The translations under genes and the position numbers were made by a program. From the NCBI GenBank assembly GCA_017577715.1, contig PKRC01000020.1, forward strand, positions 1 through 40,356: DNA of 40,356 bases, in the 5' to 3' direction. Positions 1 to 6,722 of the stretch are shown piece after piece; positions within the stretch are counted from its first letter, which is position 1; every line of letters begins with the position of its first letter. A model generated the notes under the pieces. It did no database searches, was not told the DNA's origin, and saw only the letters and a program-made list of their open reading frames with translations. Source of the DNA: Clostridia bacterium (lineage in GTDB: Bacteria; Bacillota; Clostridia; Caldicoprobacterales; Caldicoprobacteraceae).

Positions 1-1
1 G

Positions 2-103
2 TATAGCCATGTAACTCTTGAGATGAAAAAGTTGGCGGCAGAAAGTCTAAACGGTCTATTAAGCAAAGAAAAAGACCTTGCACAAAAGCAAGGCAATAAA
101 TAG
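2..103 (+). CDS. Tyrosine recombinase (phage/ICE integrase), C-terminal end only
   Basis: The window opens inside this gene. The frame reads YSHVTLEMKKLAAESLNGLL and ends at TAG. The start matches the end of tyrosine recombinases, where the Tyr of (T)YSHVT is the catalytic nucleophile, followed by the C-terminal helix. The rest of the protein lies upstream of the window, so its length and integrity are unknown. A good intrinsic terminator follows at once, and about 355 bases further on lies the 3' end of tRNA-Leu. An integrase next to a tRNA 3' end is the usual arrangement at the edge of an integrated element. A XerC/D-like housekeeping recombinase is less likely given the YSHVT motif and the position. 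Confidence 0.7.
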   Translation, partial: YSHVTLEMKKLAAESLNGLLSKEKDLAQKQGNK

Positions 104-122
104 ATACACAGCCTTTATCATT

Positions 123-152
123 AAGCAGGGACAAAACCCTGCTTATTTTTTT
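123..152 (+). terminator. Intrinsic terminator after the recombinase gene
   Basis: An 8-bp stem AAGCAGGG/CCCTGCTT with an ACAAAA loop is followed by A and a run of seven T. It lies 20 bases after the recombinase stop codon. Confidence 0.85.
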
Positions 153-232
153 GCCATACCAATTACACCCACTGAAATTGGGACATTGTTTTCTTTGCTT
201 TTTAAAACAAGTACTATAATCCTTTCACAGTA

Positions 233-283
233 GTGGAGGAATAACAAGCCCTGATTAGCGGTGGAGGACACGAAAGCCTTGAT
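233..283. repeat. Imperfect direct repeat, two 23-base copies with a 28-base period
   Basis: Copies at 233-255 and 261-283 share GTGGAGGA, then AAGCC and TGAT in register (17 of 23 positions identical by eye). An inverted CTCCAC lies at about 303. The function is unknown. Confidence 0.5.
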
Positions 284-367
284 ACGACTGCATTACAACC
301 TTCTCCACAATAAAATTATGCTCCATTTTTGGGATAGCTCACCACTTGCCATATTTATCCAAAAATC

Positions 368-420
368 AAGTAATTTTATTTGCAGTAAAATTGCAGTATT
401 TTTGGTTTAAAAGTAATTTT
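368..420. repeat. Short direct repeats AAGTAATTTT (x2) and TTGCAGTA (x2)
   Basis: AAGTAATTTT occurs at 368-377 and 411-420. Between them TTGCAGTA occurs at 380-387 and 391-398, spaced by one helical turn. This is compatible with phased protein binding sites. Confidence 0.55.
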
Positions 421-443
421 TCCAGGGTTTTCAAAACCCTGGA
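421..443. repeat. Perfect 11-bp-arm palindrome downstream of tRNA-Leu
   Basis: TCCAGGGTTTT, one central C, then AAAACCCTGGA. It lies 14 bases past the CCA of tRNA-Leu in the direction of tRNA transcription. Neither strand has a T-run after it, so it is not a textbook terminator. It could still halt the tRNA transcript or be a protein site of the integrated element. Confidence 0.6.
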
Positions 444-457
444 ACCCTTGATTTTAC

Positions 458-545
458 TGGTGCGAAAGGGGGGACTCGAACCCCCACGGGCGTAAAGCCC
501 ACTAGACCCTGAATCTAGCGCGTCTGCCAATTCCACCACTTTCGC
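458..545 (-). tRNA. tRNA-Leu (anticodon CAG)
   Basis: On the minus strand the acceptor GCGAAAG pairs with CTTTCGC, followed by A and an encoded CCA (458-460). The anticodon arm CTAGA/TCTAG encloses TTCAGGG, giving CAG. A long class II variable arm (GGGC TTTAC GCCC) confirms a leucine tRNA. It is the last gene of the seven-gene array and the one nearest the recombinase end. Confidence 0.95.
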
Positions 546-562
546 ACGATCTTAAATTTTTA

Positions 563-647
563 TGGTGGAGGGGGATGGATTCGAACCACCGAAGGCTGCG
601 CCAACAGATTTACAGTCTGCCCCCTTTGACCACTCGGGCACCCCTCC
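563..647 (-). tRNA. tRNA-Tyr (anticodon GTA)
   Basis: The acceptor GGAGGGG pairs with CCCCTCC, then A and an encoded CCA. The anticodon loop is TGTAAAT, giving GTA. A class II variable arm is present, as expected for bacterial tRNA-Tyr. Confidence 0.95.
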
Positions 648-652
648 ACACT

Positions 653-728
<76 letters not shown>

Positions 729-733
729 TAATA

Positions 734-810
734 TGGCGACCCGGAAGGGACTTGAACCCTCGACCTCTAGCGTGACAGGCTAGCGTTCTAACCAGCTGAA
801 CTACCGGGCC
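734..810 (-). tRNA. tRNA-Asp (anticodon GTC)
   Basis: The acceptor GGCCCGG pairs with CCGGGTC with one G-T pair, discriminator G, and an encoded CCA. The anticodon stem CTAGC/GCTAG encloses CTGTCAC, giving GTC. The G discriminator fits tRNA-Asp. Confidence 0.95.
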
Positions 811-820
811 GTATTTTATA

Positions 821-896
821 TGGTGGGCCTTCAGGGATTCGAACCCCGGACCAACCGGTTATGAGCCGGCTGCTCTGACCGCTGAGCTAAAGGCCC
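821..896 (-). tRNA. tRNA with CAU anticodon (tRNA-Ile2 candidate, otherwise elongator tRNA-Met)
   Basis: The anticodon loop is TCATAAC, so the gene-encoded anticodon is CAT. The acceptor GGGCCTT/AAGGCCC has C4-G69 and C5-G68 pairs, which are known determinants for TilS lysidine modification in E. coli. That leans towards tRNA-Ile2 (lysidine-AU, reading AUA). It is not an initiator: position 1 pairs with 72. CCA is encoded. Confidence 0.9.
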
Positions 897-918
897 ATAT
901 TTTCAATTTATTCATGTT

Positions 919-993
919 TGGTGACCCCTAGGGGATTCGAACCCCTGTTACAGGCGTGAAAGGCCTGTGTCTTAACCACTTGACCAAGGGGCC
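919..993 (-). tRNA. tRNA-Glu (anticodon TTC)
   Basis: The acceptor GGCCCCT pairs with AGGGGTC, then A and an encoded CCA. The anticodon stem CAGGC/GCCTG encloses CTTTCAC, giving TTC. Confidence 0.95.
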
Positions 994-999
994 ACTCAC

Positions 1000-1076
1000 T
1001 GGTCGGGGTGGAGGGATTTGAACCCCCGGCCCCATGCTCCCAAAGCACGTGCGCTACCAAGCTGCGCCACACCCCG
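1000..1076 (-). tRNA. tRNA-Pro (anticodon TGG)
   Basis: The acceptor CGGGGTG pairs with CACCCCG, then A and an encoded CCA. The anticodon stem CGTGC/GCATG encloses TTTGGGA, giving TGG. It is the first gene of the array, closest to the promoter. Confidence 0.95.
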
Positions 1077-1109
1077 ACTCTTTCGAGGCATTTTTCAAAG
1101 GCAAATATT

Positions 1110-1138
1110 AATATACAGCATTTAAGTTACTCTGTCAA
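1110..1138 (-). promoter_or_regulatory. Sigma-A promoter of the tRNA array
   Basis: On the minus strand TTGACA (1133-1138) is followed by a 17-base spacer and TATATT (1110-1115), about 34 bases ahead of tRNA-Pro. It is a near-consensus vegetative promoter and the only good one seen for the seven tRNA genes. Confidence 0.8.
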
Positions 1139-1171
1139 GAGGAAAAAATTTTTTATTTTACAGTGCGGATA

Positions 1172-1180
1172 TGGTATAAT
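1172..1180 (+). promoter_or_regulatory. Extended -10 promoter of the sigma-factor operon
   Basis: TGGTATAAT gives an extended TGn followed by a perfect TATAAT at 1175-1180, about 55 bases before the antagonist gene. The -35 region is only T-rich. It is divergent from the tRNA promoter about 40 bases away. Confidence 0.65.
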
Positions 1181-1235
1181 TACAGACGGGTAACTGTATT
1201 TTTGGAAGAAATTTTAGAAGAAAGGGTGAGACTAT

Positions 1236-1553
1236 ATGAACGTCACTCACAATTACAATTCCTCTACCAATACCTGGGAAGTTTCTCTATCGGGCGAGGT
1301 GGATGTATACAGCGCTCCGCAGCTCAAGGAAGTCCTTCACAGCCTTTTGGATCAGCATAATTCGAGTATGATTATAGATTGTGAGGGCCTTAAGTATATC
1401 GACAGCACCGGCTTGGGCGTGCTGATCGGCGTTTTAAAGAGAGTAAAGGATAACAAGGGCAATATATCAATAAGGAATTTAAAACCCTACATTAAGAAAA
1501 TTTTTACCATAACAGGACTTGATAAAATATTTTTGATTGAGGTGCAGGAATGA
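1236..1553 (+). CDS. Anti-sigma factor antagonist, STAS domain (RsbV/SpoIIAA-like)
   Basis: This 105-residue protein is a single STAS domain. In partner switching the unphosphorylated antagonist binds the anti-sigma factor and frees the sigma factor. The diagnostic motif DSTGLGVLIG is near residues 51-60, and its Ser is the usual phosphorylation site. The length is normal for the family. It starts at ATG after an AAAGGGTG ribosome binding site and overlaps the following RsbW-like gene by four bases (ATGA), so the two are translationally coupled. Together with the sigma gene it forms an rsbV-rsbW-sigB-like set. Whether it belongs to a stress or a sporulation circuit cannot be told from the sequence. 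Confidence 0.9.
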   Translation: MNVTHNYNSSTNTWEVSLSGEVDVYSAPQLKEVLHSLLDQHNSSMIIDCEGLKYIDSTGLGVLIGVLKRVKDNKGNISIRNLKPYIKKIFTITGLDKIFLIEVQE

Positions 1554-1945
1554 TGGAGATGGATAACATCTATTTAAAAGTGCCGGCAAAACCCGAGTAC
1601 ATGCTGGTTATACGGTTGACGACTTCAGCGGTGGCCAGCCGTGCTGGCTTTGGTGTAGATGAGATTGAGGATATAAAGCTGGCGGTGTCCGAGGCGGGAA
1701 CCTATGTGATGAACCACGATAGGAGCATTGAATGGCTAGAGCTTACTTTTAAGGTAGATAAGGAAAAAGGCATGTGGATTGATATATTTGCATCCAAATC
1801 GGTTCACCGAGATGTGCCGTTCTTCGACGATGAGCAGATAGAGCTCAGCTTCTATATAATGCAATCCCTTATGGATGTAGTAGAGAAAACGATGGATAAC
1901 GGAGTTTTAAGGGGTATAAAGATGTATAAAAAATATGGGGGTTAG
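1550..1945 (+). CDS. RsbW-like anti-sigma factor with degenerate ATP-binding motifs
   Basis: The N-terminal half aligns by eye with B. subtilis RsbW (KVPAKPEYMLVIRL, DEIEDIKLAVSEA). RsbW proteins hold the sigma factor and phosphorylate the antagonist with a GHKL kinase fold. Here the GHKL signatures are gone. The N-box reads EAGTY where RsbW has EACTN, so the metal-binding Asn is Tyr. The D-x-G motif of the G1 box is absent (IFASKSV). The G-x-G-L of the G2 box is replaced by ELSFYIM, although SLMDVVE is retained. At 131 residues it is also shorter than RsbW (about 160). I infer that it can still bind partners but probably not ATP. It sits between the antagonist and the sigma gene with overlapping or near-overlapping ends. 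Confidence 0.85.
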   Translation: MMEMDNIYLKVPAKPEYMLVIRLTTSAVASRAGFGVDEIEDIKLAVSEAGTYVMNHDRSIEWLELTFKVDKEKGMWIDIFASKSVHRDVPFFDDEQIELSFYIMQSLMDVVEKTMDNGVLRGIKMYKKYGG

Positions 1946-1951
1946 TTTTTA

Positions 1952-2713
1952 ATGAACGTACAGGCGTCTACAAAGCTGGATTCAGAAAATTTGGAAGCAT
2001 TGCTTAGGGAGTATTGCAAGACCAGGGACATAGGATTGAGAAACATTTTGGTGCAGAAATATCTATATATCGCTGAAATAATAGCCAAGAAGTTTGCCAA
2101 TCGGGGAATCGAGTATGATGATTTGTATCAGGTGGCTTCTCTGGCTTTGATAAAAGCGCTGGAACGCTATGATATAAATAAGGGCTACAAGTTTTCCAGT
2201 TTTGCAACTCCTACCATAATTGGAGAGATAAAGAACTATTTCCGCGACAAAAGCAGGATAATCCGGTTGCCCAGGAAGGAGAACGAGATGCTCAAAAAGC
2301 TGGAGGAAGCCAGGATACATCTTTCGGCTGCTCTCGGGCGTTCGCCCAAATCTGAGGAGCTGGCCGAGTATTTGGGTATGACCACTGAAGAGGTTTTGGA
2401 GCTGATGGAATCCAATCAAAAGACCAATCCCCTTTCGCTGGATTATTATATAGACGAGGACAAAGAAACCGATCTGTCAGCAGTGATAGGCTACGAAGAA
2501 AATGGCTACATAAGGGTTGAAAACAGGGACTTTATAGATAGCATCATGGACAAGCTCAACGATGTGGAAAAAAAGGTTATATATGAGCGCTTTTATAACC
2601 AGCGAAGCCAGAAGGATATAGCCGAAGAGATGGGCGTCTCGCAGATGTATATTTCAAGGCTTGAGCGAAAAATTTTGAGGAAGCTCAAGTACATGTTTAA
2701 AAATAGCATATGA
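1952..2713 (+). CDS. RNA polymerase sigma factor, SigB/SigF/SigG family
   Basis: This 253-residue sigma-70 family protein has region 2 at about residues 35-100 (GIEYDDLYQVASLALIKALE, with the KFSSFATPTIIGEIKNYFRD segment typical of the SigB/F/G group), a region 3 and a region 4 helix-turn-helix near the C-terminus (SQKDIAEEMGVSQMYISRLE). It lies six bases after the RsbW-like gene. The order antagonist, anti-sigma, sigma is that of both the sigB and spoIIA operons. Family membership is certain, but assignment to SigB versus SigF is not. Position outside a dacF-spoIIA-spoVA context makes sporulation SigF less likely. Confidence 0.9.
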   Translation: MNVQASTKLDSENLEALLREYCKTRDIGLRNILVQKYLYIAEIIAKKFANRGIEYDDLYQVASLALIKALERYDINKGYKFSSFATPTIIGEIKNYFRDKSRIIRLPRKENEMLKKLEEARIHLSAALGRSPKSEELAEYLGMTTEEVLELMESNQKTNPLSLDYYIDEDKETDLSAVIGYEENGYIRVENRDFIDSIMDKLNDVEKKVIYERFYNQRSQKDIAEEMGVSQMYISRLERKILRKLKYMFKNSI

Positions 2714-2870
2714 GCATTAATTGTAGTGTAAAATTTTATCGTGAAATTTTGGTGTAAAATGATGACAGTGTTTAAATGCTGTGAAGAAGGGTAGTTATAT
2801 AATTAGGGGACAGTGTTTTATTGGGTCAAAGCGATTGAAGTTGTCAGTCTAATTTGAGGAGGACCGATTT

Positions 2871-3308
2871 TTGGGGGTAGTGTCGGTGGTGTTATTGTTT
2901 AAAAGGGAAATTGTAGGTGCCAATACGCAGATGGTCAGAGAGCTGGTAAGGGAAATAATGAATCGTATAGAGGCTTGGCATCACCTGGAGGAGGAAGAGG
3001 ATTATGAATTCCGTCTCATAATCAATGAGCTCATCGTCAATGGCATCGTCCACGGGAATAAGTGCTTTAATGACAAGGTATTGACAGTAATTGTCCATGC
3101 GCTGGATGATAACACCATATCTATATGTATAAGGGATCAGGGCAGGGGCTTCAATTACAAGGAAATAGAAAAAGGCATTTTCCCCTGTGATTCTTTCGCG
3201 CTTTTGGAAAGGGGCAGGGGGCTCAAAATAGTGCAGAGCATATGCGATGATATCAAGTTCAGCAAGAATGGTAGCTGGATTAGCGTAAAGAAATCCATAA
3301 AGTCATAA
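2871..3308 (+). CDS. GHKL-fold ATP-binding protein (RsbW/SpoIIAB-type serine kinase candidate)
   Basis: This 145-residue single-domain protein carries every GHKL signature: an N-box with E-x3-N (INELIVNGIVHGN, about residues 50-62), G1 DQGRGF (about 89-94) and G2 ERGRGLKIVQS (about 113-123). Such stand-alone domains act as anti-sigma factors or kinases of STAS proteins. The TTG start is chosen because AGGAGG ends eight bases before it. The gene follows the sigma gene after about 157 bases with no clear terminator. It contrasts with the motif-less RsbW-like protein two genes upstream and may supply the kinase function for that module. Confidence 0.85.
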   Translation: MGVVSVVLLFKREIVGANTQMVRELVREIMNRIEAWHHLEEEEDYEFRLIINELIVNGIVHGNKCFNDKVLTVIVHALDDNTISICIRDQGRGFNYKEIEKGIFPCDSFALLERGRGLKIVQSICDDIKFSKNGSWISVKKSIKS

Positions 3309-3320
3309 GGCAATATTAAA

Positions 3321-3354
3321 CTGATTGGCTGCAATCAGAATATTTTTATTTTTG
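3321..3354 (+). terminator. Terminator after the sigma-factor cluster
   Basis: The stem CTGATTG/CAATCAG with a GCTG loop is followed by AATATTTTTATTTTT. The stem is short, but the tail is strongly T-rich and lies just after the GHKL gene. Confidence 0.6.
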
Positions 3355-3369
3355 GAGGATTTTTTTATT

Positions 3370-3398
3370 TTGTGGAGAAATAAAAAATATAGTAAAAT
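3370..3398 (+). promoter_or_regulatory. Probable sigma-A promoter for the HlyD-like/division gene cluster
   Basis: TTGTGG, a 17-base spacer and TAAAAT lie about 22 bases before the next start codon and directly after the terminator. Confidence 0.5.
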
Positions 3399-3419
3399 AA
3401 CTGTGAAGGGATTGGGGTT

Positions 3420-4634
3420 ATGGGGAAGGGCCTTGTAATTGGCAGAAGAAGGGTACGCTTTCGCTTTTTTGTTTTTTTGTTTGGGGTCATATTGGGCTGT
3501 TATTTTCTCATACGTGCTTCCACCAGTACGCCGGTTTACGGCATCGTTCAGTATGGAGAAGTACTGTTAAAGGATAAGGGTGGTGCTCTGGTAATCCGGC
3601 AGGAGAAGGCGTATAATGCTCCTGAGTACGGGCGTGTTAACTTTTTGGTGGCCGAAGGTGAAATGGTGGAGAAAGAGGATCCCGTAGCAGTTTTATATAA
3701 AGCCAATTACAAGGAGGAGCTGGTGTACCAGCTGTACAACGTGCAGGAGAGGATATTGCTATATCAGCAGGAAAATATATTGCAGGATATCATTGACAAG
3801 GACTTGGAGAAAGTGGAAAAGGATATAGCTAGTACAGTCTTATCCATCCAGGTTGCAGTAAGGGATCTGCAGTTTGACAAATTGGATGATTACGAAAAAA
3901 GGCTTCGTTCGTTGTTTGCAAACCGGCAAAAGATACTTGACCAAAAGACCAAACCCGATCCTTATTTAGAAAGGCTTTATAAAGAGGAAGCTGAGCTAAA
4001 CAAGCAGCTTGAGGAATGGAAGATAGAGCTGGTGGCCCCCGAGTCCGGCATCATAAGCTTTTCTCTGGATGGCCTGGAAAGCATTCTGGGGGAAAAGGCG
4101 GTCAATTATATTACTGTTAAGGATTTTAAAGGCTTTTATGGTGAAGATGCGCACAGAGAAGAAGATGAGGAAGAAGGTGCGAAAGCAGAGCAGCCATTTT
4201 TTAAAATCGTGCAACCCGGAAAGTGGTATGCAGCTTGTTTGATATCGGAGCCGCAAATCAATTATGCAGAAGGGCAAGAGGTGGATGTAAGCTTTATAGG
4301 GCCTCAGATGCAAACCATAAAAGGCAGGGTGTACAATATTGTCCGGGAAAAGGGAGAAGTCCTTGTGATAGTGGAGTTTAACGAAAAGATTGAGGATTTC
4401 ATCAGTAAGCGAAGCGTCGAAGTAGAGATAAGTAAGAGTTTTCAGGGATTTATGGTACCTGCCGATGCTGTCGTCACCCGGCGAGGAGAGAAAGGAATAA
4501 TGGTGGTTCGTGAGGAGTCGGAGGTTTTTATACCGGTAGAGATGGTGGCGATGGATGATGAGTATGCTATAATTTCTGAAAAAGGAGAATCCAAGCAGTT
4601 GGAACTTCACGCCAAGGTTCGCATTAAGAGGTGA
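3420..4634 (+). CDS. HlyD-like membrane fusion/adaptor protein
   Basis: This 404-residue protein has a basic N-terminus (GRRRVRFRF) and one membrane segment at about residues 15-32, then a large extracytoplasmic part. It follows the HlyD pattern: a first barrel/lipoyl half-motif (about 40-95), a long coiled-coil stretch (about 98-195), a second lipoyl half-motif (VAPESGIISF, about 203-212), an acidic insert (REEDEEEG) and a C-terminal beta domain (about 240-400). Such proteins normally connect an exporter to the envelope. No exporter gene is nearby. Instead it heads a cluster with yggS, sepF, yggT and divIVA, so a link to the cell envelope at division is possible. The substrate is unknown. 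Confidence 0.7.
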   Translation: MGKGLVIGRRRVRFRFFVFLFGVILGCYFLIRASTSTPVYGIVQYGEVLLKDKGGALVIRQEKAYNAPEYGRVNFLVAEGEMVEKEDPVAVLYKANYKEELVYQLYNVQERILLYQQENILQDIIDKDLEKVEKDIASTVLSIQVAVRDLQFDKLDDYEKRLRSLFANRQKILDQKTKPDPYLERLYKEEAELNKQLEEWKIELVAPESGIISFSLDGLESILGEKAVNYITVKDFKGFYGEDAHREEDEEEGAKAEQPFFKIVQPGKWYAACLISEPQINYAEGQEVDVSFIGPQMQTIKGRVYNIVREKGEVLVIVEFNEKIEDFISKRSVEVEISKSFQGFMVPADAVVTRRGEKGIMVVREESEVFIPVEMVAMDDEYAIISEKGESKQLELHAKVRIKR

Positions 4635-4641
4635 TGGGGCA

Positions 4642-5325
4642 ATGGACATACGATACAATGTAGAAAGGGTATTAGATAGGGTTGCCGAAGCTGCTCTTAG
4701 GGCGGGTAGAGCCCCCCAGGATGTCACTGTTGTGGCTGTTACTAAGACCGTCGATGTGGCTAGGATAATGGAAGCTATAAATGCCGGCATTAAGCATATC
4801 GGCGAGAACAGGGTGCAAGAGTTTGTAAAGAAGCATGACTTTATTCCTGCCGGGATAAAGAGGCACCTGATCGGGACATTGCAGACAAACAAGGTGAAAT
4901 ACATAGTGGACAAGGTAGATTTGATACACTCGCTTGACCGCATTTCACTGGCGAAGGAGCTTAACAAGCGCGCAGGGGAGAGGATTATTCCCGTTTTAAT
5001 ACAGGTCAATATATCCAGGGAATCCACCAAATCGGGCATTTTCGAAGAAGACCTTGAAAGCTTTATCGAGCAGCTGCAGCTGTTCGACCATATAAGGGTA
5101 AAGGGATTGATGACCATAGCGCCGCTGTTAAGTGACCCGGAAGCTGCACGACCTTATTTTGCGCGGCTTAAAAAGCTGTTTGACAGAATAAAGGAGAGAC
5201 GATATCCTCATATTGATATGGAATATCTCTCCATGGGGATGACCAATGATTTTGAGGTGGCCATTGAAGAAGGGGCCAATATCGTGAGGATTGGTAGAGC
5301 GATCTTTGGGGAAAGATATGTTTAG
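4642..5325 (+). CDS. YggS/YlmE family PLP-binding protein
   Basis: This 227-residue protein of the PLP homeostasis family has a single TIM-barrel fold without known catalytic activity. It influences pyridoxal phosphate and amino-acid balance. Visible hallmarks are VAVTKTV with the PLP-binding Lys (about residues 32-38), GENRVQEF, HLIGTLQTNKVKY and the phosphate-binding C-terminal LSMGMTNDFEVAI and RIGRAIFG. It starts with ATG after GAGGTGATGG, seven bases past the preceding stop. Its position ahead of sepF is the conserved ylmE-sepF order of Firmicutes. Confidence 0.9.
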   Translation: MDIRYNVERVLDRVAEAALRAGRAPQDVTVVAVTKTVDVARIMEAINAGIKHIGENRVQEFVKKHDFIPAGIKRHLIGTLQTNKVKYIVDKVDLIHSLDRISLAKELNKRAGERIIPVLIQVNISRESTKSGIFEEDLESFIEQLQLFDHIRVKGLMTIAPLLSDPEAARPYFARLKKLFDRIKERRYPHIDMEYLSMGMTNDFEVAIEEGANIVRIGRAIFGERYV

Positions 5326-5343
5326 AAAAGGGGAGGAATTTTT

Positions 5344-5829
5344 ATGGCAGATGGTATATTCAACAAGATTTTAAACCTGATTGGGTTGGAAGAAACGGTG
5401 GTAGAGGAAAATCCGGAAGCTGATGAACCCGAAGCCGAGGAGCGAGATCAAGTTCAGGAGCTGGAGGAGCCATCATTTTGGTCCAGGCAAAGGAAAGGTA
5501 AAGTGGTCAATATACATACTTCCTCTTATGTAAAAGTAGTAATATATCAGCCGGTGTCATTTGAAGATACCCAGACCATTATCAATAATTTGAAGAGCAG
5601 AAAGCCCATCGTAGTTAACCTGGAGGCGCTGGATATGCCTTTGGCTCAAAGGGTGTTGGACTTCATAAGCGGGGCCGTATATGCTCTTGATGGGACCATT
5701 CAAAAGGTGTCCAGAGGCATATTTGTGCTGGCGCCCAGCAATATTGAAATAGTGGGCAATATTCCGGATGAATTGAAGGGCAAGAGCTTTTATACGCTAG
5801 CAAACATCAAAGAAGATGAGACGGAATAG
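5344..5829 (+). CDS. sepF: Cell division protein SepF
   Basis: This 161-residue cytoplasmic protein tethers and bundles FtsZ at the septal membrane. The N-terminus (MADGIFNKILNLIGL) fits the amphipathic membrane-binding helix. An acidic linker follows (about residues 18-45), then the SepF core at about 65-150 (VSFEDTQTIINNLKSRKPIV, LDFISGAVYALDG, RGIFVLAPSNIEI). Length and order are normal. GGGGAGG precedes the start. The neighbours yggS and yggT support the call. Confidence 0.95.
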   Translation: MADGIFNKILNLIGLEETVVEENPEADEPEAEERDQVQELEEPSFWSRQRKGKVVNIHTSSYVKVVIYQPVSFEDTQTIINNLKSRKPIVVNLEALDMPLAQRVLDFISGAVYALDGTIQKVSRGIFVLAPSNIEIVGNIPDELKGKSFYTLANIKEDETE

Positions 5830-5840
5830 GAGGAGTGGCA

Positions 5841-6146
5841 TTGGTATATTGGGGAATCATATATGTGCTGCGGGGCGTGCGATGGTTTTTGAACGTCCTG
5901 TCGTGGTTAATTGTCATCAACGCGTTCATGTCCTGGTTTATAGATCCAACCCATCCCATTCGATCTTTCATTATGCGCGTAGTGGAACCGGTGGTCAGAC
6001 CTTTTCGTAGGTTAACCGATAGGCTAAATACTTCGGGATTTCCTATAGATTTTTCGCCGCTTTTTGCTTATCTGGCCATTATGCTTCTGCAGCAGATCAT
6101 AGAGGTAGTGGAAAACTTGCTGAAATACAGAGCGACGCTATTTTAA
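5841..6146 (+). CDS. YggT/YlmG family small membrane protein
   Basis: This small protein of about 100 residues has two hydrophobic segments (about residues 5-28 and 66-88) separated by the family motif PxxxPFRRL (VVEPVVRPFRRLT). YggT/YlmG proteins sit in the membrane and are linked to division and chromosome or envelope organisation. The TTG at 5841 is taken as the start because AGGAGG (5828-5833) is seven bases upstream. An in-frame GTG at 5835 is only one base from it. The gene ylmH, usually between ylmG and divIVA, is missing here. Confidence 0.85.
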   Translation: MVYWGIIYVLRGVRWFLNVLSWLIVINAFMSWFIDPTHPIRSFIMRVVEPVVRPFRRLTDRLNTSGFPIDFSPLFAYLAIMLLQQIIEVVENLLKYRATLF

Positions 6147-6192
6147 GGTTTTGTGTAGTAATATAAAGATGAAGAGGGGAGGACAGTCGATT

Positions 6193-6666
6193 ATGCCGTT
6201 GACGCCCATGGATATCCACAATAAGGAGTTTTCCAGGAGCTTTAGAGGTTATGACGAGGATGAAGTGGATCAGTTTCTGGATGAAGTGGTAGAGGATTTC
6301 GAAAAGCTCTACAAAGAAAACCTTGAACTTAAGGAACGCATAGGCGTTTTAAAAGAGCAGTTGGAGTATTATAAATCCATGGAGGGTACGCTCAAGGAGA
6401 CGCTGATCACGGCACAAAAAACGGCCGATGAGGTGATAGCCTCGGCGCATAAAAATGCAGAGCTCATCGTAAAAGAGGCTGAACAGAGGGCCCAGAAAAT
6501 CGTACAGGATGCCAATGAGCAGGTGCTAAAAATACGAATGGAATACGAGGAGACCAGAAAACAGGTAGAGATATTCAAAACCAGGTTTAAAACGCTTTTG
6601 CAGGAGTACCTTCAAACTATAGAAAGGGAAATGGAATTGCCATCTTCTGTTGAAGCTGGGCAGTAA
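6193..6666 (+). CDS. divIVA: Cell division initiation protein DivIVA
   Basis: The 157-residue product has the conserved N-terminal lipid-binding domain (MPLTPMDIHNKEFSRSFRGY, then DEDEVDQFLDEV) and a long coiled coil at about residues 33-150. DivIVA binds negatively curved membrane at poles and septa and recruits division or polarity proteins. The ATG at 6193 is chosen because it gives the canonical N-terminus and follows GGGGAGG by ten bases. A longer reading from 6151 would add an unrelated leader. It is the last gene before a terminator. Confidence 0.95.
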   Translation: MPLTPMDIHNKEFSRSFRGYDEDEVDQFLDEVVEDFEKLYKENLELKERIGVLKEQLEYYKSMEGTLKETLITAQKTADEVIASAHKNAELIVKEAEQRAQKIVQDANEQVLKIRMEYEETRKQVEIFKTRFKTLLQEYLQTIEREMELPSSVEAGQ

Positions 6667-6722
6667 ACCAGGACTTAAAATTGGGGTATCGAGGATTGAT
6701 GTAATAGGATAAAATGGGCTAT

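Larger units (their letters stand above)
153..457. other. Non-coding, repeat-rich stretch between recombinase and tRNA-Leu (candidate attachment region)
   Basis: No convincing gene is seen here. The stretch is AT-rich and holds several short repeats listed separately: a 28-base-period near repeat (233-283), two TTGCAGTA copies 11 bases apart (380-398), two AAGTAATTTT copies 43 bases apart (368-420) and a perfect palindrome (421-443). A lone TATAAT occurs at 215-220 without a good -35. Such clustering is what arm-type integrase sites near an att site look like, but a core site cannot be defined without the other end of the element. Confidence 0.4.

Noticed and set aside
421..443. Palindrome as a terminator of the tRNA array
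   Set aside because: There is no T-run after it on either strand and the centre is a single base. It is reported as a repeat only.
1952..2713. Calling the sigma factor sporulation SigF outright
   Set aside because: The SigB/F/G group is clear, but the neighbours (no dacF or spoVA) do not settle the member, so no symbol was given.
3996..5117. A 373-codon minus-strand open frame across the HlyD-like and yggS genes
   Set aside because: Both plus-strand genes have clear families and ribosome sites. The antisense product has shadow-like composition and no recognisable domain.
6151..6192. Longer N-terminus for DivIVA starting at 6151
   Set aside because: The extension lacks family similarity. 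The ATG at 6193 has a GGGGAGG site and gives the conserved start.
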